From Streptomyces sp. CB00455 (GTDB lineage: Bacteria > Actinomycetota > Actinomycetes > Streptomycetales > Streptomycetaceae), in NCBI RefSeq assembly GCF_001905445.1, contig NZ_LIVQ01000002.1, forward strand, positions 558,001 through 622,000: a stretch of 64,000 nucleotides of DNA. The letters run 5' to 3'. Below, in pieces: positions 8,462 through 16,779 of this stretch; position 1 is the first letter of the stretch; the number at the start of each line of letters is the position of its first letter. Under the pieces are notes generated by a model that saw nothing but the letters and a program-made list of their open reading frames with translations, had not been told where the DNA came from and did not search any database. The translations under genes and the position numbers were made by a program.

Positions 8462-9787
8462 TCACGAGCCGTTCGCCGATCCGAGCACCAGTTCCAGGGT
8501 GCGCTCCCGGCCCTCCCGCAGCACGGTCAGCGTCAGCGGATCGCCCGGCCGGTGGGCCCTGACCTTGATGATCAGCTCGTCGGCGCCCCGTACGCGTCGG
8601 CCGTCCACCTTGGTGATCACATCCCCGGCCCGGACCCCGGCCCGGGCTGCGGGCCCGTCGGCGACCACGGCGGGCTTGCCGTCCTCGCCCTTCTCGCCGA
8701 CGCGGGCTCCATCGCCCGTGTACTGCATGTCGAGGGTGACCCCGAGGACGGGGTGCGTGGCGCGGCCGGTGCGGATCAGCTCCTCGGCGACCCGCTTGCC
8801 CTGGTTGACCGGGATGGCGAAGCCGAGGCCGATGGAGCCTCCCTGGCGCGTCGGGTCGTCCTTGTCGGCTCCCCGGATCGCGCTGTTGATGCCGACCACG
8901 TGCGCCTCGGCGTCGAGGAGCGGGCCGCCGGAGTTCCCCGGGTTGATCGGGGCGTCGGTCTGCAGGGCGTCGACGTAGCTGATGTCGCTGCCGTCGCCCT
9001 TGTCGCCGCCCGCGGTGACGGGCCGCCCGGTGGCGCTGATGATCCCGGCGGTGACGGTGTTGGACAGGTCGAACGGGGCGCCGATGGCCACCACCGGGTC
9101 GCCGACCTTCACGTTCTCGGAGTTGCCGAGGCTCAGGGGCCGCAGCCCGCGCACACCGCCGACCTTGACCACGGCGAGGTCGTAGCCCGAGTCGCGGCCC
9201 ACCAGCTCGGCCGTGACGCTCTCGCCGGTGCTGAAGGTGACCGCTATCTCCCCGGCGCCGGCGACCACGTGGTTGTTGGTCAGGATGTGCCCCTGCGCGT
9301 CCAGGACGAACCCGGTGCCGGTGCCGCTGCCCGTCGTGCCGCGCACGTGCAGGGTGACCACCCCGGGCAGGGCGGTGGCCGCGATGCCGGCGACGGACTC
9401 GGGCGCGCGGCCCTGGTCACGGGCGGCGGCGGCCTGGGGCAGTTCCAGGCGGGTGTTGCTCTGGCGCTCTGCGAGCACGCCGAGGTATCCGCCGGCGCCG
9501 CCTGCGAGCAGGGCCGTCGCCGCGGCGAAGACCGCCACGTGCCACAGCCGGAAGCCGGCGCCGGGCCGGCCCCGGTCCACGGCCTGCAACGGCCGGACGT
9601 CCCACGGGTCGTAGCGCACCCCGGGGCCCGGCACCGGGGCGTGGTCCTCCTGCTGCGGCTCCTGCCCGGGGGCGCCGCTGCCGCCCTCGTCCCGGGGTGG
9701 GGGCACCCCTGCGCGGCGGGTGTCCGCCGCGGGCTCGGGCCGGCTCCACCACTGTGGAGCCGGATCGGTCTGCTGCCTGTCGGTCAT
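8462..9787 (-). CDS. htrA: HtrA/DegP-like membrane-anchored S1C serine protease with PDZ domain
   Basis: A 441-residue protein. Residues 1-95 are cytoplasmic, Pro-rich and disordered; a membrane anchor follows at about 97-122 (VAVFAAATALLAGGAGG). The trypsin-like domain carries the triad: His in ILTNNHVVAG, Asp in GYDLAVVKV and Ser in NPGNSGGPLL. A PDZ domain covers the last 100 residues (AARAGVRAGDVITKVDG). It probably degrades misfolded extracytoplasmic proteins and may act in envelope stress signalling. Start ATG at 9787 has GGGGAG upstream. It sits 54 nt after the anti-sigma factor gene and is probably in the same operon. Confidence 0.93.
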   Translation of the reverse strand: MTDRQQTDPAPQWWSRPEPAADTRRAGVPPPRDEGGSGAPGQEPQQEDHAPVPGPGVRYDPWDVRPLQAVDRGRPGAGFRLWHVAVFAAATALLAGGAGGYLGVLAERQSNTRLELPQAAAARDQGRAPESVAGIAATALPGVVTLHVRGTTGSGTGTGFVLDAQGHILTNNHVVAGAGEIAVTFSTGESVTAELVGRDSGYDLAVVKVGGVRGLRPLSLGNSENVKVGDPVVAIGAPFDLSNTVTAGIISATGRPVTAGGDKGDGSDISYVDALQTDAPINPGNSGGPLLDAEAHVVGINSAIRGADKDDPTRQGGSIGLGFAIPVNQGKRVAEELIRTGRATHPVLGVTLDMQYTGDGARVGEKGEDGKPAVVADGPAARAGVRAGDVITKVDGRRVRGADELIIKVRAHRPGDPLTLTVLREGRERTLELVLGSANGS

Positions 9788-9841
9788 GGGCGCTCCCCGC
9801 GTACCTCTGCGCATGTGCCGCAGATTCAACCAGGTCGGGGG

Positions 9842-10501
9842 TCAGCGCAGCAGGGAGACCGGACGGGCCGACGCCGCAGGAGAGGGACGCAGCGGCGGCA
9901 ACGGGGTCGCGAGGGTCGACAGGAGGCTCGGAACGGCGGCCGGGGTCGGCATCCGGTCGCGGGCGGAGGCATCGGCCACGGACACGGCGGGGCCGGGCCG
10001 GGAGGCGGGTGCGGGGACGTCGCCCCGCGCGTTGGGATCCACCGTCTCCAGCGGCAGCGCGCCGCCCAGCGCGATCGCGGCCAGCGACACGGCGCCCGCG
10101 GCGACGAAGGCGAACCGGCGGCGCGGGCGGCCCACCTCGTGGATCCGGAAGCCCTCCTGCGGCGCCGGGGAGGCCGCCGTGGGCAGGGCGTAGGCGAACG
10201 CCTCGAAGGGGTCGGCTCCGGCGGAGCCCTTCGCTCCGACGGGGCCGGACGGCCCGTCGGGGCCGCCGGCCGGCAGTCCCTGGAGCCGGGCGAGCAGCCC
10301 GGCGGACAGCGGCGGCGGCGCGCTCTCCACGAACATGGTCTTCAGGCGGCGCTGGGCATCGGCTTCCGCCTTGCACCGGGCACAGGTGGCCAGGTGGGCC
10401 AGGACCCGCTCGCGCGCATCGTCCTTCAGTTCCCCGTCCACCAGGGCGGCGAGCCGGTCGCCCAGGTGCTGTTCGGCGGGGGACGGACCGACTCCGCTCA
10501 C
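9842..10501 (-). CDS. Membrane-anchored zinc-binding anti-sigma factor (RseA-like)
   Basis: A 219-residue protein. Residues 1-60 form a ZAS/zf-HC2 anti-sigma domain with the HxxxCxxC motif in [13 protein letters not shown] single membrane segment lies at about 128-150 ([20 protein letters not shown]), followed by an extracytoplasmic Pro/Ala-rich tail. It should hold the sigma factor encoded just upstream. Start GTG (10501-10499) overlaps the sigma factor stop TGA (10500-10498) as GTGA, a classic sign of translational coupling. Position and domains match mycobacterial RseA (Rv1222); a redox role of the CxxC is possible but not shown. Confidence 0.88.
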   Translation of the reverse strand: MSGVGPSPAEQHLGDRLAALVDGELKDDARERVLAHLATCARCKAEADAQRRLKTMFVESAPPPLSAGLLARLQGLPAGGPDGPSGPVGAKGSAGADPFEAFAYALPTAASPAPQEGFRIHEVGRPRRRFAFVAAGAVSLAAIALGGALPLETVDPNARGDVPAPASRPGPAVSVADASARDRMPTPAAVPSLLSTLATPLPPLRPSPAASARPVSLLR

Positions 10502-11277
10502 TCCGTCCCACCCTCTCCGCCGGCGCCCGGCACGCCCACCGCCACTCCCGCCAGCGCGCGCTGCTCCGCGCGGGCCTCGGGAGACCGGTGCTTGAGTGCC
10601 TTGCGCAGGTGCGAACGGCCGCGGTGGATACGGCTGCGCACGGTACCGAGCTTCACGCCGAGCGTGGCGGCGATCTCCTCGTAGGACAGTCCTTCGATGT
10701 CACACAGCACCACGGCGGCGCGGAACTCGGGGGCGAGGGTGTCCAGCGCCTGCTGGACGTCCGCGTCGAAGTGCGTGTCGTGCAGGACCTGCTGCGGGGA
10801 CGGCTCGCGGCTGGGCAGCCGCTCGGCGGCGTCGTCGGCGAGCGCGTCGAAGCGGATCCGCTGCTTGCGGCGGACCATGTCCAGGAACAGGTTCGTGGTG
10901 ATGCGGTGCAGCCAGCCCTCGAACGTGCCGGGCGTGTAGGTGGACAGCGACCGGAAGACGCGGACGAAGACCTCCTGCGTCAGGTCCTCGGCATCGTGCT
11001 GGTTGCCGGTCAGGCGATAGGCGAGACGGTAGACCCGTGCACTGTGCGTGCTGACGATCTCCTCCCACGTGGGAGGCGTCCACGCCTGCGAGCCCGCATC
11101 GGCGGCAAAGGTCGCGGTGGTTGCGGTGTCGGCGGTGTGGAAACGGTCAGCAATGACGGTCACGGATTTCGGCTCACCCGCCGACCAGAAGAGGCGTCTC
11201 AGTACGCCCCCACGATCCACAGGCGCAGCCGCACCTCCCCTGTCGGCTCTGGTGGTGTCCAGTGGAGTCCCTACCAT
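10498..11277 (-). CDS. sigE: ECF RNA polymerase sigma factor, mycobacterial SigE-like
   Basis: A 259-residue group IV sigma factor. About 75 N-terminal residues precede sigma region 2 ([20 protein letters not shown] and [19 protein letters not shown]) and region 4 ([20 protein letters not shown], then [19 protein letters not shown]). It directs RNA polymerase to envelope or oxidative stress promoters. Start ATG at 11277 has a strong GGAGGGGG. Gene order (O-methyltransferase divergent, sigma, anti-sigma, HtrA, TatB) matches mycobacterial sigE. Note that the S. coelicolor gene usually called sigE is a different sigma factor, so the symbol here refers to the mycobacterial orthologue. Confidence 0.9.
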   Translation of the reverse strand: MVGTPLDTTRADRGGAAAPVDRGGVLRRLFWSAGEPKSVTVIADRFHTADTATTATFAADAGSQAWTPPTWEEIVSTHSARVYRLAYRLTGNQHDAEDLTQEVFVRVFRSLSTYTPGTFEGWLHRITTNLFLDMVRRKQRIRFDALADDAAERLPSREPSPQQVLHDTHFDADVQQALDTLAPEFRAAVVLCDIEGLSYEEIAATLGVKLGTVRSRIHRGRSHLRKALKHRSPEARAEQRALAGVAVGVPGAGGEGGTE

Positions 11278-11455
11278 AGCCACCCCCTCCGTCAGCTCCG
11301 TATAAGCGTTTTTGCATGAACTTTGCACGGGTCCGGGCTCCGGAGCGGTCCGGGGCTGTCGATCTGCCCGGCACCGTCCCTTCTTATCCCGCCCACACCC
11401 CTCACAACGCCCGGTCCCATCTGCGGGTTCCCGACGCCAGCGGATACAGTCACCG

Positions 11456-12118
11456 TTGCGCCAACTATGGGGACAGGAGAGGGTCATTACCGGCAACCGG
11501 CAGACGAGCTGGGCGTTCGCCGACGCGTTTGTCGCCGAGGACGACGCTCTGCGATGGGCCCGTGACCGGTCCAGGGAAGCGGGCCTGCGCTCCGTCTCCC
11601 CCGGCACCGGGGCCGCGCTGCGCCTGCTCGCCGCGACCGCGGACGCCAAGGCGGTCGCCGAGATCGGCACCGGGACCGGTGTTTCCGGCATCCACCTGCT
11701 CCACGGGATGCGCCCCGACGGAGTGCTGACCACGGTGGACCCCGAAGGGGACCGGCAGGCCTTCGCCCGCCAGGCCTTCCGCGCCGCCGGCTTCGCGGGC
11801 AACCGCGCGCGCTTCATCCCCGGCCGGGCGCTCGACGTACTGCCCCGCCTCGCCGACGGCGGGTACGACCTCGTCTTCTGCGACGGCGACCCGGCCGAGT
11901 CCCTCGACTACCTCGCCGAATCGTTGCGTCTGCTGCGGCCCGGGGGGCTGGTGTGCTTCGAGGGGGTCTTCTCCGACGGCCGTACGGTCGACTCGACGGC
12001 CCAGGCCGTGGAGGTGCTGCGCGTGCGGGAGCTGCTGCGCAGCGTCCGGGAGAGCCCGGCCTTGGAGGCCGCCCTGCTCCCGGTGGGCGACGGCCTGCTG
12101 TGCGCCGTGCGGCGCTGA
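11456..12118 (+). CDS. O-methyltransferase family protein (Rv1220c-like)
   Basis: A class I SAM-dependent methyltransferase of about 220 residues. The SAM-binding loop is [16 protein letters not shown], followed by [12 protein letters not shown] (acidic loop) and [17 protein letters not shown]. It resembles the catechol/caffeoyl-CoA O-methyltransferase family; the substrate is unknown. The start is uncertain: no ATG or GTG gives a good frame. TTG at 11456 is used here; the best Shine-Dalgarno (AGGAG at 11475-11479) instead sits 6 nt before an ATT in GTCATTACCGG. It is divergent from the sigma factor gene, as in mycobacteria. Confidence 0.85.
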   Translation: MRQLWGQERVITGNRQTSWAFADAFVAEDDALRWARDRSREAGLRSVSPGTGAALRLLAATADAKAVAEIGTGTGVSGIHLLHGMRPDGVLTTVDPEGDRQAFARQAFRAAGFAGNRARFIPGRALDVLPRLADGGYDLVFCDGDPAESLDYLAESLRLLRPGGLVCFEGVFSDGRTVDSTAQAVEVLRVRELLRSVRESPALEAALLPVGDGLLCAVRR

Positions 12119-12236
12119 CGCCGTCGCCGGCCGCACCGGGCGCGCGGACCGGGGGCCCGCGGTCGGCCCGGCGGGGTCCGGCGGCGCGTCTTCCTCGGCG
12201 GTCACTGCGACCGACCCGGCCCGGCCCCGGACGCAA

Positions 12237-12271
12237 CGCTGCCCCGACCGCTCGTCGCGGTCGGGGCAGCG
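12237..12271. terminator. 14-bp hairpin, bidirectional terminator
   Basis: Arms 12237-12250 and 12258-12271 (CGCTGCCCCGACCG and its complement) are perfect with a 7-nt loop. It lies between the convergent O-methyltransferase and DUF3117 genes and can terminate both. Confidence 0.85.
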
Positions 12272-12314
12272 CAGAGAATGCAGGTGGTGAAGTGCGGTCA
12301 GCTCCCCCGGGGGG

Positions 12315-12482
12315 TCAGCCGACGACCTTCTTCAGGGCGTCACCCAGGGCGTCCGCCTCGTCCGGGGTCAGCTCGACGACGAGCCGACCGCCGCCCTCGA
12401 GCGGTACGCGCATGACGATGCCCCGCCCCTCCTTGGTGACCTCGAGCGGGCCGTCGCCCGTCCGCGGCTTCATGGCCGCCAT
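12315..12482 (-). CDS. DUF3117 mini-protein
   Basis: A 55-residue protein starting MAAMKPRTGDGPLEVTKEGR, with RGIVMRVPLEGGGRLVVEL and a C-terminal helix PDEADALGDALKKVV. This is a typical actinobacterial DUF3117 protein, single-domain and complete at this length (compare Rv1211). Function is unknown. Start ATG at 12482 has AAGGGG upstream. Confidence 0.92.
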   Translation of the reverse strand: MAAMKPRTGDGPLEVTKEGRGIVMRVPLEGGGRLVVELTPDEADALGDALKKVVG

Positions 12483-12814
12483 GCTCGTTCCCCTTCCTGA
12501 AACCAGCTCATCGTCAGCCGACGGCCCCATTCAGGCGCCTAGTACCCGGCATCGAACACATTGCTTCCCAGCCATTATCCCGCATGTCAGGACCCGATGA
12601 CCAACATCACCCGGGAACGGTTGGGCAACGCGCTCGGCCAAAACCACTCATTTCGGGGACCCGCCTGCGATACTTCGCCGCCGCCTCCCGGGAACGGCCT
12701 CCGGTTTCTTTGACGCACATCACATGTGCACGTCCCGCCCCGTCCGCCATGCTGGCCCTTGCACCGGCCGGTACCGGCCGGTAGCCATCCCGCGACGAAG
12801 GGGGACCCCCCGCC
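12483..12814. other. 332-bp intergenic promoter region
   Basis: It separates the divergent DUF3117 (minus) and enoyl-CoA hydratase (plus) genes, so it must hold promoters in both directions. I see an imperfect GCACCGGCCGGTACCGGCCGG palindrome/direct repeat around 12762-12783 just before the hydratase and a CACATCACATGTGCA element at 12717-12731. No coding sequence is convincing. Confidence 0.4.
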
Positions 12815-13618
12815 ATGGCCGACAGCGTGCTCTACGAAGTGACCGACGGACTCGCCACCATCACGATCAACCGTCCGGACGCGATGAACGCGATGAACAC
12901 CGAGGCCAAGGTCGCGCTGCGCGACGCGGTCCGGGCGGCGGCCGGGGACACCGCGGTCCGCGCCGTCCTGCTGACCGCCGCCGGCGACCGGGCCTTCTGC
13001 GTGGGCCAGGACCTCAAGGAGCACATCGGGAACCTGGCGGCCGACCGCGAGACCGGTTCCCGCCTGACGATGAGCACCGTCGCCGAGCACTACAACCCCA
13101 TCGTGCGGGCGCTCACCGAGATGCCGAAGCCGGTGGTGGCCGCGGTGAACGGCGTCGCGGCCGGGGCGGGCTTCGGTTTCGCGCTGGCCGCGGACTTCCG
13201 GGTCGTCGCCGACACCGCCTCCTTCACCACCTCGTTCGTCGGGGTGGCGCTGACCGCCGACTCCGGGGTCTCGTGGACCCTGCCCCGCCTGATCGGCGCC
13301 TCCCGCGCCAGTGACCTGCTGCTCTTCCCGCGCTCGGTGAAGGCGCAGGAGGCGTACGAGCTCGGCATCGCCAACCGCCTGGTGCCCGCCGGTTCCCTGC
13401 GCGCCGAGGCCGAGTCCGTCGCCCGGGCCCTGGCCTCGGGCCCCACGGTCGCCTACGCGGCGCTGAAGGAGTCCCTGGCCTACGGCGCCTCGCACTCCCT
13501 CGCCGAGTCGCTGGAGCGCGAGGACGTCCTGCAGACCCGCGCGGGGGCCTCCGAGGACCACTCCATCGCCGTGCAGGCCTTCCTGGCGAAGCAGCCGCCG
13601 CGGTACCTGGGCCGCTGA
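12815..13618 (+). CDS. Enoyl-CoA hydratase/isomerase family protein
   Basis: A 267-residue crotonase-fold protein. Key segments are DGLATITINRPDAMNAMNT, the oxyanion-hole regions DRAFCVGQDLKEH and NGVAAGAGFGFALAADF, and TLPRLIGASRA. The first catalytic Glu position of classical hydratases is not obvious; the site around FTTSFVGVALTADSGVSW resembles PaaG/isomerase-type members, where an Asp can act. The reaction is therefore hydration or isomerisation of an acyl-CoA, exact substrate unknown. ATG at 12815 follows an AAGGGGG. It is a stand-alone gene, convergent with the glycosylase gene. Confidence 0.88.
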   Translation: MADSVLYEVTDGLATITINRPDAMNAMNTEAKVALRDAVRAAAGDTAVRAVLLTAAGDRAFCVGQDLKEHIGNLAADRETGSRLTMSTVAEHYNPIVRALTEMPKPVVAAVNGVAAGAGFGFALAADFRVVADTASFTTSFVGVALTADSGVSWTLPRLIGASRASDLLLFPRSVKAQEAYELGIANRLVPAGSLRAEAESVARALASGPTVAYAALKESLAYGASHSLAESLEREDVLQTRAGASEDHSIAVQAFLAKQPPRYLGR

Positions 13619-13641
13619 ACCACCCGCCCGCGGCGGGCAGT

Positions 13642-13684
13642 GCCGTCCGTCCCGCGGACCCGGACCCGCACCTCCGCGGACGGC
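13642..13684. terminator. Putative hairpin between convergent genes
   Basis: Outer arms 13642-13649 (GCCGTCCG) and 13677-13684 (CGGACGGC) pair perfectly with GC-rich material between them. It lies between the stop codons of the enoyl-CoA hydratase and the 3-methyladenine glycosylase genes. The loop is long, so the structure is less certain than the other terminators. Confidence 0.4.
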
Positions 13685-13700
13685 CCCGCCGCGGCCCGGC

Positions 13701-14303
13701 TCAGGCCGGGTCGCGCGCGGCGCGGTCCGCCAGGTCGCGCGAGGCGCAGTCCGCCAGGTGGTCGTTGACCAGGCCGCAGGCCTGCATCAGGGCGTAGGCG
13801 GTCGTGGGCCCCACGAACCGGATGCCGGCCTTCTTCAGGGCCTTGGCCAGGGCGGCCGACTCCGGGGTGACCGCGGGGACCTGGGTGAGCGCCCGCGGGG
13901 CCGGGCCGGGCTCCTGCGGGGCGTGGGACCAGATCAGGGCGTCCAGCTCGCCCGGCTGCCAGCCCGCCAGGACCTTCGCGTTGGCGAGCGTCGCCTCGAT
14001 CTTGGCCCGGTTGCGGATGATCCCCTCGTCGGCGAGCAGCCGCTCGGTGTCCCCTTCTCCGAAGGCGGCGACCGCCTCGATGCGGAAGTCGCAGAAGGCC
14101 TTACGGAATCCCTCCCGGCGGCGCAGGATCGTCAGCCAGGACAGCCCCGACTGGAAGGCCTCCAGGCACAGCCGCTCGTACAGCGCGTCGTCGCCGTGGA
14201 CGGGGCGGCCCCACTCGCCGTCGTGGTAGGCGACGTAGTCCTCGGTGGACAGCGCCCAGGGGCAGCGCAGCAGCCCGTCCGCGCCCGCCATTGCAGCGCT
14301 CAC
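13701..14303 (-). CDS. tag: DNA-3-methyladenine glycosylase I
   Basis: A 200-residue base excision repair enzyme that removes 3-methyladenine from alkylated DNA. Family marks: RCPWAL near the N-terminus, YHDGEWGRPVHGDDALYE, and SGLSWLTILRRREGFRKAF (helix-hairpin-helix region). The zinc ligands of TagA appear present: Cys in LRCPW, His in YHDGEW, and His and Cys in NDHLADC. Start GTG (14303-14301) overlaps the TGA (14302-14300) of the upstream DivIVA-like gene, so translation is likely coupled; an internal ATG at 14291 is an alternative. It follows the DivIVA-like gene as in mycobacteria (Rv1209-Rv1210). Confidence 0.93.
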   Translation of the reverse strand: MSAAMAGADGLLRCPWALSTEDYVAYHDGEWGRPVHGDDALYERLCLEAFQSGLSWLTILRRREGFRKAFCDFRIEAVAAFGEGDTERLLADEGIIRNRAKIEATLANAKVLAGWQPGELDALIWSHAPQEPGPAPRALTQVPAVTPESAALAKALKKAGIRFVGPTTAYALMQACGLVNDHLADCASRDLADRAARDPA

Positions 14304-14704
14304 CGCTGCTCACCCTTGCCCAGGTCGACGTGCCCGGGCGCCTCCGCCGGCCCGGAGGGCGCGTCCGCGGGGGCGCCGCCGCGGGTGCCCGCGGAGCCGT
14401 CCTCGGGGGTGGCGGGGGTGCGCGCCGCGGCCGTCAGCTGCGCGATCCGCGCGTCCCGCTCGGCGAGTTCCGCCGCGAGCCGTTCCAGTACGTCGTCGAC
14501 CTCGGCCATCCGGTAGCCGCGCGGCGCGACCGGCAGCCGCAGCGCGTCGATGTCCTCCCGCACGACGGGCCGGGTCTCCGGCAGCGCGTCGGCCACCCGG
14601 TCCGGCTCCGCTTCCGGCAGGACGGCCTGCGAGCCGCCTCCGATCACCGCCAGGGTGACCGCTGCCACGACCACGACCAGCGCGATCATCAAGAAGAAGA
14701 ACAC
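14300..14704 (-). CDS. Membrane-anchored DivIVA-domain protein
   Basis: A 134-residue protein. One N-terminal membrane helix (MFFFLMIALVVVVAAVTLAV) is followed by a linker and a short DivIVA-like segment (PRGYRMAEVDDVLERLAAEL) with coiled-coil potential, then a Pro/Ala/Gly-rich tail. GTG at 14704 is chosen because AGGGGAG sits 6 nt upstream; the TTG at 14710 directly abuts that site. The RGYRMAEVD motif is typical of small actinobacterial DivIVA-domain proteins (Rv1209-like). The role is unknown, perhaps polar or septal. It is translationally coupled to tag by a GTGA overlap. Confidence 0.85.
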   Translation of the reverse strand: MFFFLMIALVVVVAAVTLAVIGGGSQAVLPEAEPDRVADALPETRPVVREDIDALRLPVAPRGYRMAEVDDVLERLAAELAERDARIAQLTAAARTPATPEDGSAGTRGGAPADAPSGPAEAPGHVDLGKGEQR

Positions 14705-14786
14705 GATCAACTCCCCTGAGAGACTCCGGCCACCAGGTTAAGGTCGCTGGCGAGGCGCGAGGGCCGCCGAAGGAGGAAAGAGCAGG

Positions 14787-15647
14787 ATGCTGCGACTGGG
14801 CAGGCGCGAGTTCGACACCCACGAGCCGGTGATCATGGCCATCGTGAACCGGACTCCGGACTCCTTCTACGACCGGGGTGCGACGTTCCGCGACGAGCCC
14901 GCGCTGGAGCGGGTCGAGCAGGCCGTCGCCGAGGGCGCCGCGATCATCGACATCGGCGGGGTCAAGGCGGGCCCGGGCGAGCACGTGGACGCGGCCGAGG
15001 AGGCCCGGCGCACGGTCGGCTTCGTCGCCGAGGTCCGCCGCCGCCACCCGGACGTGGTGATCAGCGTGGACACCTGGCGGCACGAGGTCGGCGAGGCCGT
15101 GTGCGAGGCCGGCGCGGACCTGCTGAACGACGCGTGGGGCGGGGTGGACCCGGAGCTGGCCGTGGTCGCCGCCCGGTACGGCGCCGGACTGGTGTGCACC
15201 CACGCGGGCGGCGCCGAGCCGCGCACCCGGCCGCACCGGACCGCCTACGAGGACGTGATGGAGGACATCCTGCGCGTGACGGTCGGGCTCGCGGAGCGGG
15301 CGGTCGCGCTGGGCGTGCGCCGGGACGCGGTCATGATCGATCCGGGGCACGACTTCGGGAAGAACACCCGCCACTCGCTGGAGGCCACGCGCCGGCTGGA
15401 GGAGATGACGCGGACGGGCTGGCCGGTGCTGGTCTCGCTGTCGAACAAGGACTTCGTCGGCGAGACCCTCGACAGGCCGGTCAAGGAGCGCCTGCTGGGC
15501 ACCCTGGCCACGACGGCCGTCTCGGCCTGGCTGGGCGCCCGGGTCTACCGCGTCCACGAGGTCGCGGAGACCAGGCAGGTCCTGGACATGGTGGCCTCGA
15601 TCCAGGGCCACCGGCCCCCGGCGGTCGCCCGCCGCGGCCTGGCCTGA
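14787..15647 (+). CDS. FolP2-like dihydropteroate synthase family protein
   Basis: A 286-residue TIM-barrel protein of the pterin-binding family. The N-terminal motif PVIMAIVNRTPDSFYDRG and SVDTWRHEVGEA, LLNDAWGG and DPGHDFGKNT match the family. The STRPGA loop of true dihydropteroate synthases is replaced by IDIGGVKAGPGEHVDAA, so pterin/pABA chemistry is doubtful. In Mycobacterium leprae, FolP2 was reported not to act as a dihydropteroate synthase, and the position here matches mycobacterial folP2. ATG at 14787 follows GGAGGAAAG. It is divergent from the DivIVA-like gene. Confidence 0.85.
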   Translation: MLRLGRREFDTHEPVIMAIVNRTPDSFYDRGATFRDEPALERVEQAVAEGAAIIDIGGVKAGPGEHVDAAEEARRTVGFVAEVRRRHPDVVISVDTWRHEVGEAVCEAGADLLNDAWGGVDPELAVVAARYGAGLVCTHAGGAEPRTRPHRTAYEDVMEDILRVTVGLAERAVALGVRRDAVMIDPGHDFGKNTRHSLEATRRLEEMTRTGWPVLVSLSNKDFVGETLDRPVKERLLGTLATTAVSAWLGARVYRVHEVAETRQVLDMVASIQGHRPPAVARRGLA

Positions 15648-15887
15648 CCGCCCGGCGCCGTACGGACGGCGCCGTACGGGCGGCGCGGGCGGGGCGGGTC
15701 GTGCGCGCCGCGTGCGCCCTGCGCCGCGCTTGCGAGACGAGCGGCGGCCCCGGACGGCCCGGGCGGTGAGGCGGGGCCCCGAAACCGGGCGCAGGGGCGG
15801 GGGCCCGGCACGGGCCGGGCGCAGGGGCGGGGGCTCAGGCGGAGCCGGACCGGACCGGAGACCCGGCCCCGCCCGCCTGGCGGCCCG

Positions 15888-16715
15888 CTAGTCGCCGGTC
15901 TCCCGGGCCGCCTCTTCGGTGGCGGCGAGGACGGCCCGCTCGTTCGTGCCCTCCCCGACCTCCTTGCTGACCAGCGTCACCGCTTCCTCCACGTCGTCCG
16001 TGACGTGGAAGAGCATCAGGTCGAACTCGGACGCCTTGCCCTGCGCGATCACCGTGTTCTTCAGCCAGTCGATCAGACCGCCCCAGTACTCCGTGCCGAA
16101 CAGCACGATCGGGAACCGGGTGATCTTCCGGGTCTGGACCAGGGTCAGCGCCTCGAACATCTCGTCCAGCGTGCCGAGGCCGCCGGGCAGGACCACGAAG
16201 CCCTGGCTGTACTTCACGAACATCGTCTTGCGGACGAAGAAGTAGCGGAAGTTCAGGCCGAGGTCGACGTGCTCGTTCAGTCCCTGCTCGAAGGGGAGCT
16301 CGATGCCGAGGCCGACCGAGATGCCGCCCGCCTCGCGGGCGCCCTTGTTGGCCGCCTCCATCGCGCCCGGACCGCCGCCGGTGATCACGGCGAAGCCGGC
16401 GTCGACGAGCGCGCGCCCGATCCGCACGCCCGCGTCGTACTCCGCCGATCCCACCGGGGTACGGGCCGATCCGAACACGCTGATCGCCGGCGGCAGCTCC
16501 GCCAGCGTGCCGAACCCCTCGATGAACTCCGACTGGATGCGCAGGACCCGCCAGGGATCGGTGTGCACCCACTCGGAGGGCCCGTCCGAATCCAGCAGCC
16601 GCTGGTCCGTCGTGCTGCCGCCCGCCTGGAGCTGGCTCCGCCTCCTCAGCACCGGCCCGAGCTGCTGCTCCTCGGGCCGACGAGCGTACCCGCCGGGATT
16701 GCCGTGGTTGCCCAT
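15888..16715 (-). CDS. LOG-family protein (TIGR00730 Rossmann fold)
   Basis: A 275-residue protein with the LOG signature PGGLGTLDEMFE and an upstream GGGPGAMEAANKGA nucleotide-binding segment. LOG enzymes hydrolyse (cytokinin) riboside 5'-monophosphate to base and ribose phosphate; here the real substrate is unknown. Residues 1-70 are an N-terminal extension not found in minimal LOG proteins. ATG at 16715 has GGAGGGAG upstream. It follows dapE on the same strand after 64 nt, the same order as mycobacterial dapE-Rv1205. Confidence 0.9.
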   Translation of the reverse strand: MGNHGNPGGYARRPEEQQLGPVLRRRSQLQAGGSTTDQRLLDSDGPSEWVHTDPWRVLRIQSEFIEGFGTLAELPPAISVFGSARTPVGSAEYDAGVRIGRALVDAGFAVITGGGPGAMEAANKGAREAGGISVGLGIELPFEQGLNEHVDLGLNFRYFFVRKTMFVKYSQGFVVLPGGLGTLDEMFEALTLVQTRKITRFPIVLFGTEYWGGLIDWLKNTVIAQGKASEFDLMLFHVTDDVEEAVTLVSKEVGEGTNERAVLAATEEAARETGD

Positions 16716-16779
16716 GATGTGCTCCCTCCTGCTGATCGTTGGATCAGGGTAGGCGCACAGAGGTGACGAGAAGCGGAAT

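Noticed and set aside
15648..15887. Direct repeats and inverted GGCGCCGTACGG motifs after the FolP2-like gene
   Set aside because: The copies are short and GC-rich, as expected by chance in this genome; no stable terminator or coding signal emerged.
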